A DNA stretch of 64,000 nt from an uncultured Eubacteriales bacterium. GTDB taxonomy: Bacteria; Bacillota; Clostridia; Lachnospirales; Lachnospiraceae. The DNA lies in NCBI GenBank assembly GCA_900539455.1, contig UQCD01000001.1:248001-312000 (forward strand). The letters are read 5' to 3'. Below are positions 25,090 to 33,892 of this stretch, one piece after another (positions within the stretch are counted from its first letter, which is position 1; each line of letters begins with the position of its first letter). Made by a program: the position numbers and the translations under genes. Under the pieces are notes generated by a model. That model had not been told where the DNA came from, made no database searches, and saw only the letters and a list, made by a program, of their open reading frames with translations.

Positions 25090-26187
25090 TTATACATTAA
25101 ATCTAAAGAGAATAACATCTCCGTCTTTTACTACATAATCCTTGCCTTCAAGTCCTACAAGTCCCTTTTCCTTGGCTACTGTATAACTCTTGCAGTCTAA
25201 TAAATCCTGATAATTTACTACCTCCGCTTTGATAAAGCCTCTTTCAAAATCAGTATGAATTTTTCCTGCTGCTCCTGGTGCTTTAGTTCCCTTTGTAATA
25301 GTCCAAGCTCTAGTTTCCTGTTTTCCTGCCGTAAGGTAACTAATAAGTCCAAGCAAAGAATAGCTTGCTTTAATAAGCTTATCAAGACCTGATTCCTTAA
25401 GCCCTAATTCTTCAAGGAACATTGCTTTTTCATCATCATCTAATTCTGATATTTCCTGTTCAATCTGGGCACATACAACAAATACCTCAAAGCCTTCCTT
25501 TGCTGCAAACTCTCTTACCTTTTGAACATTTTCATTGCTGGCACCGTCATCTGCCAAATCATCTTCCTTAACATTAGCTGCGAATATAACTGGCTTGTAG
25601 GTTAAAAGGTTGTATTCCTTAAGCCACTTAAGCTCGTCCTCGTCCTCTGTTTCAAAGCTCTTAGCAAGCTTTCCAGCCTCTAGATGGCTCTTTAAGCCCT
25701 CTAAAAGTGCCAATTCCTTAGCCAATGCCTTGTCATTTTTAGCGCCTCTTGATACCTTTGCAATTCTTCTGTCAAGAATTTCAATATCAGAGAAAATAAG
25801 CTCAAGATTAATTGTTTCTATATCTCTAATTGGGTCAATGCTGCCCTCTACATGAATAACATTTGTATCCTCAAAGCATCTGACAACATGTACAATAGCA
25901 TCCACCTCTCGAATATTGCTTAAGAACTGATTTCCTAAGCCTTCACCCTTTGAAGCACCCTTAACAAGTCCTGCAATATCAACAAACTCGATTACTGCTG
26001 GTGTAATCTTATCTGAATCATAAAGAGCTGCAAGCTTATTTAATCTTTCATCTGGTACTGCAACAACACCTACATTTGGGTCAATAGTACAGAATGGATA
26101 GTTTGCTGACTCTGCTCCAGCCTTTGTAAGTGAATTAAACAATGTACTCTTACCTACATTAGGCAAACCTACGATACCTAACTTCAT
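25090..26187 (-). CDS. ychF: Ribosome-binding ATPase YchF (Obg family)
   Basis: Cytosolic P-loop NTPase that prefers ATP and binds ribosomes. The 365-residue protein has G1 GLPNVGKST at the N terminus, DIAGLVKGASKGEGLGN around 65-81, a coiled-coil insertion and a C-terminal TGS domain (LLGLISYLTAGKQETRAWTI onward). The TGS closing motif DYVVKDGDVILFRFNV is complete. It is followed by lgt. Confidence 0.97.
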   Translation of the reverse strand: MKLGIVGLPNVGKSTLFNSLTKAGAESANYPFCTIDPNVGVVAVPDERLNKLAALYDSDKITPAVIEFVDIAGLVKGASKGEGLGNQFLSNIREVDAIVHVVRCFEDTNVIHVEGSIDPIRDIETINLELIFSDIEILDRRIAKVSRGAKNDKALAKELALLEGLKSHLEAGKLAKSFETEDEDELKWLKEYNLLTYKPVIFAANVKEDDLADDGASNENVQKVREFAAKEGFEVFVVCAQIEQEISELDDDEKAMFLEELGLKESGLDKLIKASYSLLGLISYLTAGKQETRAWTITKGTKAPGAAGKIHTDFERGFIKAEVVNYQDLLDCKSYTVAKEKGLVGLEGKDYVVKDGDVILFRFNV

Positions 26188-26410
26188 ATCTTAATATACC
26201 TGTCTGAAAATCCTTATATTTCAAGGGTTTTCGCCTTTCTATGTTATTTTACTACACAATTTACTACACTTCTTAATCTCTGTGTGTAAAATCAACCTCT
26301 TTTTTCCTTCAAAAAAGAGTCTAATACAGCCTAGTATTATATCATATATACTATATTTTTCAAACCTCAAAATCAAATTTTCTTCTATTCTTCTATTATA
26401 GATTTTTATA

Positions 26411-26446
26411 TAAAAAAGCACCCTCAGATTTTACTCTGCTGATGCT
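26411..26446 (-). terminator. Terminator of the sensor-GGDEF gene
   Basis: AGCATCAG pairs with CTGAGGGTGCT on the minus strand, followed by TTTTTTAT, 26 bp after the stop at 26472. Confidence 0.7.
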
Positions 26447-26471
26447 ATTAATGCTACAGGTCAACTACCAC

Positions 26472-28149
26472 TTAACCCTGTCTGGTAGCATAGCCCATCT
26501 CTTTCATTTGCTGCTTTTTCTCATACATTTTCTTATCAGCCCTTGCCATAACCTTATTAACCTCGGTATCCATATTAGCACTAAATCTAAAGCTTCCATA
26601 GGCTATTGAAAGAGGAATGCCTGGAAAATACTCTGTCTTTGCCAGCTTTTTATTTATTTGCTCGCACACTCTGTCTATATCATCAATATCCATTTTTTTA
26701 CATATAACCTCAAACTCATCGCCACCCATACGGTAACATTCCTCACCATAATTTTCAAATATTCTTAATGCGTTTGCAACCTTTATAAGTGCCTCATCAC
26801 CAAACTTATGACCCAATTCATCATTAATCATTTTTAGATTGTTCATATCAATAGCAACTATATTAAAGCTCTTTTTTGCATCAGCAAGCTTTTCTGCATC
26901 CTCTTCAAAACATCTTCTATTTTTAATACCTGTAAGAATATCTGTGTATGCCATATTAATAATAGTTTCTCTTTCGATATTTTTTCTCTCTGCGGCTAAA
27001 GAACGCTGCACAATGCTAACTGCCATAAACACTATAAACAGCACCATAGCAATTCGTGTGGCATAGCCATTATAAGAGTCCGGATAAACATATATTCTGT
27101 ATATGTCGATTATCATAGCAAAAAACACGATATTGTAGGTAATCATAATACATATAAAACTACCCTTGTCCTCCTGCTCATCATAATACCTTTTTGTATC
27201 CCAGAATATAAATATTGAGTCTATTACCATAGATAAATGAATCAGCCATAAGGTTCTGGTGCATATCTGAAATTTCAAGTAGCTGCAAGGATACATATAC
27301 AGCATAAATAATTACATTTATGTAAAATAATCTTTTAAAATAATACTTTAAGAAATTTGTATACTTAAGTGCCATAATAACTAGCAGAGGGATCAAGCCA
27401 AAGGTAAGCAGATTTACAATTTGAACCGTATACATATCAAATTGGAGAAATTGCAAATAGCCCGTTTCTGTAGTTTCCCAGATACCTACAACAGTAAGGG
27501 AAATTCCAACATATGCAAATGGTCTTTTCGAGAATTCCTTTCCAGCAAAAAAAGCAGCTATAATAAGTATTATGCCTAATACTATTGGAATACAGCTAAG
27601 GATAAGAATTATTCTGGTTTCCTTTTGTAAATACATAATAATGCTCGTTTTATCACCATAAGTAACTGTTCTAAATAATCCCTCATACATACCATATGGA
27701 CTATCTGTTTTTATGGTTATGGTTTTTCCGGAATATTTTGGAGATAAATCTACTATATTCCACAAGCTTCCTGGTGAATTTCCCAAAGGAACCTCATCTG
27801 TCCATCTGTATTGATAAACTTCTACACCATCAATTAAAACCTGTACTCTTGAATGACTTGTTCTAAAACAAATAGCATAATCATCATCAATCTTTTCAGG
27901 CAAGGTAGCTGAAATACTTGTACCATCGCCTTGACTGTCACTATTCATTCTTACAGGCAGAGATACTTTTTGCTCATTCTTTCCATCACAAAACGTCCAG
28001 CCATTAGTTAATGTCTGAACATTCATATATCTTTCAAAACCATCACTATTACTATTATATGGCTTAGCCAACATTACTATAAAAAAAGATACAATAATCA
28101 ACCCAAAAAACAAAATTGATTCAATGTTCTTCTTAAAAAAAACTTCCAT
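26472..28149 (-). pseudogene. Membrane sensor diguanylate cyclase, interrupted by a frameshift
   Basis: Two reading frames cover one logical gene. Frame 1 (28149-27181, 322 codons) has an N-terminal helix, an extracellular jelly-roll-like part (residues about 30-165; compare 7TMR-DISM extracellular domains) and five or so helices, then runs into out-of-frame sequence after LLEISDMHQN. Frame 2 (open by 27305, stop 26472) resumes with IHLSMVIDSIFIFWDTKRYY, two further helices and a complete GGDEF domain (LTGIKNRRCFEEDA, RMGGDEF). The offset is +1, so one extra base or two missing bases lie near 27240-27265. Either the gene is decayed or the sequence has an error. An autoinhibitory RxxD is not visible. 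Confidence 0.85.
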
Positions 28150-28353
28150 AGCCTGCTCCTAGTATGTTTTTTACATATCATCATTATAGTATATATTTAA
28201 ATTTAAAACAATACATTATCAAACAGAAAAAATGTGTTATAATCTATATATATTTTACTATTATATTAGTCTACAACTTTTAGATAAGCTGGTTAATAAA
28301 TTTAATAAGCTGATGCAAAATCAAAATGACCTATTACAAAGGAGCTTTTATAT

Positions 28354-29298
28354 ATGAATTTAAACAAGCAGAATTTCATATACAAGTGTTACAATCTAAT
28401 TAAAGGTTTTCTTAACAAATTGAACGAGGACCATGTTAGTGCCTTTGCAGCGCAAAGCTCGTTCTTTTTAATTATGACTATTTTTCCTTTTATAATGTTA
28501 ATTTTGTCCTTACTAAAATATACACCTATTACGGAAGCTTTTTTAATTGGAGTTGTTAATTCCATTGTTCCTTCAAACTTTCATAATATATCAAGCCAGA
28601 TTATTACACAGCTATATGCTCAAGGTGGTATAGGTCTATTATCGGTTACTGCCATTGCCTCACTATGGGCTTCCTCAAAAGGTATTCTTTCCTTAATGAA
28701 GGGCTTTGACTGTATATATAAAACTGATGATAAACGCAATTACTTCATCCTAAGACTTGTTGCTACCTTATACACCATTATATTTATTGTAGGAATTGTA
28801 TTATCCTTGGTAATACTTGTTTTTGGCAATTCTCTATTATCATTTTTCAGAGAATATGAGCCAATTCTATATAATGCTACGGAATTTCTTATTTCAATCC
28901 GAGGCTTGTATATACCATTGATTCTTACTATAATTTTCGTTTTGTTTTATAAGCTTGTACCAAACAAAAACTTTCGTTTTGTAGACCATATTCCTGGTGC
29001 TCTTTTTTCAGCACTAGGCTGGGAAATTTTTTCATATGCCTACTCTATATACATTGACTATTACTCAGGCCATACCTCTATTTATGGACCACTTACTACA
29101 GCCATCCTGCTTTTACTATGGCTTTACTTTTGTATGTATATATTATTTTTAGGTGCAGAAATCAATGTGTACTTCCGCAGACACTTCCAAATGGCAAAAC
29201 AAATTGTCCGTCAGATAAAGGACGATACAAAGGATGAGCTGCGAGAAGATCTACACGAAGAAATCGAATCTCTGGAGAGCAAAATAAAAAAGCATTGA
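28354..29298 (+). CDS. yihY: YihY/BrkB family membrane protein
   Basis: A 314-residue plus-strand gene with about six membrane helices and a charged C-terminal tail. It matches the YihY/virulence factor BrkB family (HVSAFAAQSSFFLIMTIFPF, then SIYGPLTTAILLLLWLYFCM, then FLGAEINVYFRR). The family function is debated; it is not RNase BN. AAAGGAG precedes the ATG. It is transcribed divergently from the sensor-GGDEF gene and convergently with the SpoIID-like gene (11 bp between stops). Confidence 0.92.
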   Translation: MNLNKQNFIYKCYNLIKGFLNKLNEDHVSAFAAQSSFFLIMTIFPFIMLILSLLKYTPITEAFLIGVVNSIVPSNFHNISSQIITQLYAQGGIGLLSVTAIASLWASSKGILSLMKGFDCIYKTDDKRNYFILRLVATLYTIIFIVGIVLSLVILVFGNSLLSFFREYEPILYNATEFLISIRGLYIPLILTIIFVLFYKLVPNKNFRFVDHIPGALFSALGWEIFSYAYSIYIDYYSGHTSIYGPLTTAILLLLWLYFCMYILFLGAEINVYFRRHFQMAKQIVRQIKDDTKDELREDLHEEIESLESKIKKH

Positions 29299-29309
29299 AT
29301 TATCTTTTA

Positions 29310-31637
29310 TTAATACATCTTTTTTATTTCTATATCCTTATAAAAGAACTTTAATATTTCTTCCACATTACTACCATTTTTACCTAAATAATTCGCACCA
29401 TTCTGGCTCATTCCTACTCCATGTCCATAGCCACCACCAATAATATTGTAGCCAGTTATAAGATTGTCAGTAATAATCGGATCAAATATTGCATAGGCAC
29501 TAGGCAGCAAACCAAAGCTATCTACATCCTGTCCATTAAGTCTTTTAATGGTATATCCATTTACATTTAAAACCTTTCTAATGTTAAGTTCCTTTGTAAT
29601 CTTTACATTTTTATCACTTCCATATATAAGTATTTCCTCAAGAACTCCACCCTTGCCTCGCTTTAATGCTTCTATTTTTTTAACATTTCCAATATTGGAA
29701 ACATACTCGTTTTTAAATTTCTTATCATCTGTCTGCACAAAAACATTCTGTGGGCTGCTTTCGCTTACGCTTCCAATATAGCTGTTTACAATATTTGTAA
29801 GTTCCTCCAGGGACAAAGCTACATTCCACCTATACCACGGATATTCACTATCAAAGGAATCATAGGATACTCTTATAAAGGAATCAAAATTTTCCTCCTT
29901 TGACAAATCAATTTTATTATCTCCTGCCGTAAGCAAAATACTTTGTGTATATGGCACTACACTGCCCCATACTGCTGAATCAGTTGTACTTCCACAGGAA
30001 GTAGAAAAGAAATATGCTGTAATTACTGCATCATTATATGTAATTACCTTTCCATAGGTTTCCTCTACAGCCTGTGTAGTTGATTCCTGCTCACTGGCAT
30101 TATTATAAACCTGATAATTGGTACTATCATCTACATGGGCACCAAATCTGCTATAGCCATTGCCTAATATCTGCTTGTAAGCGTAGCTTCTGGCACAAAT
30201 AGCCTGTGCTTTTAGAGCTTCAATGTTGTAGGTATATGGCATTTCACTAGGCACTACATTTAACAAATATTTTTCTACCGGTAATTCATTAACAATAACT
30301 ATTTTTCCGTCATATATATTAGCCTCTATATCTCCTCTATATGCCGGTGCTCCATAGCCCCTGTTTATAGAATTAATTGTAACCTTGCCGTCTATTCCCT
30401 TTGCACTTATTTTAACTCTGCCCTCTTGTAACAGACTACTATTTGTATCTAAGGAAAATTCTTCATCAGGCGCTATTTCAATAGTATTATTTTCAGCTTC
30501 AACTATTAATCCGTTTTCAGCCGTAAATTTCACATTATCGTGGTATATGCTGTTATAGCCTGTATTCATAATTAAAACTCTGATATTTTTTGCATCTACA
30601 TCTCTATCTACTACTACGGCTACAATTTCGCCATTTTCAATAAAATACTGGCCAATATCGTAGCCAACTAAAATATCACTTACCTTTAACATACTTAAAT
30701 TACCAAAGGTCTGATAAATTTTTGCATTTTTTGAAAGCTTATAATATCCTGACTTTTCTAACTCAATGCCATCATTGCTTGACGATAAAACCTTACCTAA
30801 TACAACCTCTTTTTTTATTGTAAAATCATCCAGTTTTCCCTTTTTTACCTTTATATCAGCTACTACATTACTATATGAAGTGGTTTTTGAGGTAATCGTA
30901 AACTCTCTTACAACGCCTTCGATATATGCCTTGATTTTTCCAGCATCTATGGTAATCACCCAGGCATTATTATATTTAACCTCATTGCTGATAACCTTTG
31001 TAACCATGAGCATCTGTTCATCTCTTACATAGGCTACCACCTCTTTATCTATATAATAGTCTAAGGCTAATCCACTAAAGGTATATTCTCCTGTGGAGGT
31101 TTTAGTATTCCAAGCCCTTATAGTTTCATCATTAGAAGGTGTTCCAACTATAATTGTCTGCACCTTTTTAACATTATTATTTTTGTCCAGCTTGCTGATA
31201 ATAGTTTCATACATTTCTCCCCAGTCAGATAATGTTATTTTGCCACTGCTTTTGTTGTTATTTACATAGGCTAAAAGCTCCTTGTCTCCTACTCCCATAT
31301 TAGTAAATAACTGGTCTAATTTGCCATAGGTAAAATATTCTCCTATACCTGCTGGTGTTGGTTTAATATCATTTTTATTAAAAAACTCATCTTTATACAT
31401 CATATTAACATAAGGCACATACCATTCATCAATATTTTTGTCCATATATGTTTCGCTGTCGTTATCAATTTCTTCCTGTGAATGAAATATTAATGAAATA
31501 TCCTTCGCCACTATAGCACTGGTTATATAATTGTCCATTGGATTACTTTCTTTGTTTGAAATAACTCCATACGCAATAAGCCCTACGCACAAAACTGCAC
31601 ATATTAAAAGTAAAATTATATTCTTTTTGTCTTTCAT
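29310..31637 (-). CDS. SpoIID/LytB domain protein, membrane-anchored
   Basis: A 775-residue extracytoplasmic protein with one N-terminal helix (about 7-25). A large N-terminal region of unassigned beta-rich sequence follows, then a SpoIID domain from about residue 425 (VEKYLLNVVPSEMPYTYNIE, AQAICARSYAYKQI, STSCGSTTDSA, GGGYGHGVGMSQNGA). SpoIID proteins are lytic transglycosylases active on denuded glycan; in the sporulation locus the protein is about 340 residues. The extra N-terminal half makes this a larger relative, perhaps acting in vegetative wall remodelling. Monocistronic. Confidence 0.88.
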   Translation of the reverse strand: MKDKKNIILLLICAVLCVGLIAYGVISNKESNPMDNYITSAIVAKDISLIFHSQEEIDNDSETYMDKNIDEWYVPYVNMMYKDEFFNKNDIKPTPAGIGEYFTYGKLDQLFTNMGVGDKELLAYVNNNKSSGKITLSDWGEMYETIISKLDKNNNVKKVQTIIVGTPSNDETIRAWNTKTSTGEYTFSGLALDYYIDKEVVAYVRDEQMLMVTKVISNEVKYNNAWVITIDAGKIKAYIEGVVREFTITSKTTSYSNVVADIKVKKGKLDDFTIKKEVVLGKVLSSSNDGIELEKSGYYKLSKNAKIYQTFGNLSMLKVSDILVGYDIGQYFIENGEIVAVVVDRDVDAKNIRVLIMNTGYNSIYHDNVKFTAENGLIVEAENNTIEIAPDEEFSLDTNSSLLQEGRVKISAKGIDGKVTINSINRGYGAPAYRGDIEANIYDGKIVIVNELPVEKYLLNVVPSEMPYTYNIEALKAQAICARSYAYKQILGNGYSRFGAHVDDSTNYQVYNNASEQESTTQAVEETYGKVITYNDAVITAYFFSTSCGSTTDSAVWGSVVPYTQSILLTAGDNKIDLSKEENFDSFIRVSYDSFDSEYPWYRWNVALSLEELTNIVNSYIGSVSESSPQNVFVQTDDKKFKNEYVSNIGNVKKIEALKRGKGGVLEEILIYGSDKNVKITKELNIRKVLNVNGYTIKRLNGQDVDSFGLLPSAYAIFDPIITDNLITGYNIIGGGYGHGVGMSQNGANYLGKNGSNVEEILKFFYKDIEIKKMY

Positions 31638-31734
31638 TTTATTTCCTTTTTCTTGTCCTATATTTTCAATAATATGATAATAATCCTATAAAAATAACCT
31701 AATTCATATTAGATTATTTTCTTTATATGTAGAT

Positions 31735-31774
31735 AAAATATTAAAGCAGCATATATATGCTGCTTTAATATTTT
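31735..31774 (-). terminator. 6S RNA terminator
   Basis: A perfect 40-bp palindrome centred on CATATATATG with AAAGCAG/CTGCTTT arms, followed by a T-rich stretch on the minus strand, directly after the 6S RNA. Confidence 0.85.
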
Positions 31775-31778
31775 ATTA

Positions 31779-31956
31779 TGCCCAAAATGCCGTCCCTGCC
31801 TTTTGAGTCCTAGCAAAGCTAGGTGGGCAACCGCAATGCTAACATCTGCCTTCCACTTAAAGAGGCCTGACATCAATTAGATAATATAGGAATCCCTTTT
31901 TAAAATTGTAGGTTCAAAATATACAGGCTCTCGAACATTTCAGGACATTTCTTATG
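31779..31956 (-). ncRNA. ssrS: 6S RNA
   Basis: Regulatory RNA that mimics an open promoter and binds RNA polymerase holoenzyme. The minus strand of this 540 bp non-coding gap shows a closing stem made by TGTCCTGAAATG (5' end) and GCATTTTGGGCA (3' end). The 5' UGAAAUGUUCG and 3' GGACGGCAUUUUG resemble the E. coli UGAGAUGUUCG and GGCGGCAUCUCG termini. Internal blocks include GAACCTACA, AGGGATTCCTAT, GTCAGGCCTC and GTTGCCCACC. A near-consensus promoter precedes it and a strong terminator follows. Ends are estimated. Confidence 0.88.
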
Positions 31957-31962
31957 TCTTAT

Positions 31963-31991
31963 ATTATACTTTAATATACCCACCAATTCAA
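31963..31991 (-). promoter_or_regulatory. 6S RNA promoter
   Basis: -35 TTGAAT (31986-31991), 17 bp spacer, -10 TATAAT (31963-31968), placing the start near 31956. Confidence 0.85.
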
Positions 31992-32099
31992 CTATTTATT
32001 ACTAAAATCTAAATCTTTTTTTCAACTATAAAATGCTTGCTATTTCTGTTCTAAATGCCACATATATAGGAATAGTTATCCTTGCCTTATATATAAAAC

Positions 32100-32130
32100 A
32101 AAGAGCTGCCTGACAATCGGCAGCTCTTTT
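32100..32130 (-). terminator. ilvC terminator
   Basis: AAAAGAGCTGCC pairs with GGCAGCTCTTT, followed by GTTTTAT on the minus strand, 50 bp after the ilvC stop. Confidence 0.88.
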
Positions 32131-32178
32131 ATCACAAAGGGAGTATGCACTGGCACTTTACTCCTTTTACCAACATAA

Positions 32179-33198
32179 TTAGTTGTTGATTAACTTTTCG
32201 TTTTCGTTGTTCCAGCTATAAAGCTTTCTGATTTCTTCACCAATAATCTCTGATGGATGCTCAGAAGCTAACTTTCTCATAGCCTTGAAGTGAGCCTGAC
32301 CACCTGCTGGTGACATATCTAATAAGAAGTCTTTTGCAAATGTACCATCCTGAATATCCTTAAGGATTTTCTTCATAGTCTTCTTTGTTTCTTCTGTAAT
32401 AAGCTTAGGACCTGTAATATAGTCACCATATTCTGCTGTATTTGAAATAGAATATCTCATTCCAGCAAAGCCTGACTGATAAATAAGGTCAACAATAAGC
32501 TTCATTTCATGAATACATTCAAAGTAAGCATTTCTTGGATCATATCCAGCTTCTACTAATGTTTCAAAACCTGCCTGCATAAGTGCACAAACACCACCAC
32601 AAAGAACTGCCTGCTCACCAAAAAGGTCTGTTTCTGTTTCTGTTCTAAATGTTGTTTCAAGAACACCAGCTCTTGCTCCACCGATTGCTAAAGCATATGC
32701 TAAAGCTAAATCCTGAGCCTTGCCTGTTGCATCCTGATGTACAGCTATTAAACAAGGAACACCCTTGCCTGCCTGATACTCGCTTCTTACTGTATGACCA
32801 GGTCCCTTAGGAGCTATCATAGTTACATCAACATTCTTTGGTGGAACAATCTGTCCGAAATGAATATTGAAACCATGTGCGAACATAAGCATATTTCCTG
32901 CTTCAAGGTTTGGCTCGATTGATTCTTTATATAACTGAGCCTGCTTTTCATCATTAATAAGAATCATAATGATGTCAGCCTTCTTTGCAGCCTCTGCAGC
33001 TGTATATACTTCAAATCCCTGTGCTACTGCTTTGTCCCATGACTTGCTGCCTTCATATAAACCAATTATAACATTGCAACCTGACTCCTTTGCATTTAAA
33101 GCATGAGCATGGCCCTGGCTACCGTAGCCGATAATAGCGATAGTCTTTCCTTCTAATAATGATAAGTTACAATCTTCCTGGTAAAATATCTTTGCCAT
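32179..33198 (-). CDS. ilvC: Ketol-acid reductoisomerase
   Basis: Second common enzyme of valine/isoleucine synthesis: Mg-dependent alkyl shift, then NAD(P)H reduction of acetohydroxy acids. The 339-residue class I enzyme has the Rossmann motif GYGSQGHAHALN near residues 24-35, and the metal and catalytic residues in DLFGEQAVLCGG and FECIHEMKLIVDL. The ATG at 33198 follows GGAGG; in-frame starts upstream lie in the leader. ilvN is 91 bp upstream in the same direction. Confidence 0.97.
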   Translation of the reverse strand: MAKIFYQEDCNLSLLEGKTIAIIGYGSQGHAHALNAKESGCNVIIGLYEGSKSWDKAVAQGFEVYTAAEAAKKADIIMILINDEKQAQLYKESIEPNLEAGNMLMFAHGFNIHFGQIVPPKNVDVTMIAPKGPGHTVRSEYQAGKGVPCLIAVHQDATGKAQDLALAYALAIGGARAGVLETTFRTETETDLFGEQAVLCGGVCALMQAGFETLVEAGYDPRNAYFECIHEMKLIVDLIYQSGFAGMRYSISNTAEYGDYITGPKLITEETKKTMKKILKDIQDGTFAKDFLLDMSPAGGQAHFKAMRKLASEHPSEIIGEEIRKLYSWNNENEKLINN

Positions 33199-33289
33199 TT
33201 TTATTTCCTCCATTTTTTTAATATGTTTTATATAATGCGTATACACTATGTGCTTATGTACATGGCATAACGACATATAAACTAACTAA

Positions 33290-33775
33290 TTAGTCCTCAA
33301 TGCCTCTTGTAAGACCAGTTATACCTGTTCTAACAAGCTCTAATATCTTGAAACCGCCTAGCAAACCTATAAATGCATCAAGCTTTGCCTGATTTCCAGT
33401 AAGCTCTACCATAAGTGACTCTGGTGCCACATCTACAATCTTTGCTCTAAATACATCTGCTATAGCAATAATCTGTTGTCTATGTTCAGCATTTGCAGCA
33501 ACCTTTACAAGAATAAGCTCTCTGCAGACAGACGAACCATCCTTAAGTTCTGTAATCTCCTTAACATCAACGAGCTTGGAAATCTGCTTTTCTATCTGCT
33601 CAAGAATTTCATCTTCACCATGTACAACTATTGTCATTCTTGAAAATGCTGGATTTTCTGTTTCTCCAACTGTCAAGCTGTCAATGTTGTAGCCTCGTCT
33701 GCTGAAAAGACCTGCAACTCTGTTTAACACACCTGATGTATTGCCAACTAATACTGAAAGAACCATCTTTCTCAT
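33290..33775 (-). CDS. ilvN: Acetolactate synthase small (regulatory) subunit
   Basis: Regulatory subunit that gives acetolactate synthase valine feedback sensitivity. The 161-residue protein has an N-terminal ACT domain (VLVGNTSGVLNRVAGLFSRR, NIDSLTVGETE) and a C-terminal domain (VIAIADVFRAKIVDVAPES-like). The ATG at 33775 follows GAGGTG. The catalytic subunit gene ilvB, normally adjacent, is not in the window. Confidence 0.95.
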   Translation of the reverse strand: MRKMVLSVLVGNTSGVLNRVAGLFSRRGYNIDSLTVGETENPAFSRMTIVVHGEDEILEQIEKQISKLVDVKEITELKDGSSVCRELILVKVAANAEHRQQIIAIADVFRAKIVDVAPESLMVELTGNQAKLDAFIGLLGGFKILELVRTGITGLTRGIED

Positions 33776-33861
33776 AACAAAATACACCTCGACATCTTCT
33801 AATTTTTTGTCTTTTTTCCATTTTTTGAGTGATATAATATCTCTCTTTAATGTCTTACTAT

Positions 33862-33889
33862 ATATTAGCATAAAAATGCTTTTTGTCAA
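33862..33889 (-). promoter_or_regulatory. Promoter of ilvN-ilvC
   Basis: -35 TTGACA (33884-33889), 16 bp spacer, -10 TAATAT (33862-33867), leaving a leader of about 80 nt. No T-box or leader peptide was recognised. Confidence 0.7.
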
Positions 33890-33892
33890 TAA

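Noticed and set aside
26239..26421. 60-codon minus-strand reading frame upstream region of ychF
   Set aside because: No ribosome site, atypical sequence, and it overlaps the terminator of the GGDEF gene.
33776..33892. Possible T-box or leader peptide before ilvN
   Set aside because: The leader is only about 80 nt and shows no T-box sequence, specifier stem or run of branched-chain codons.
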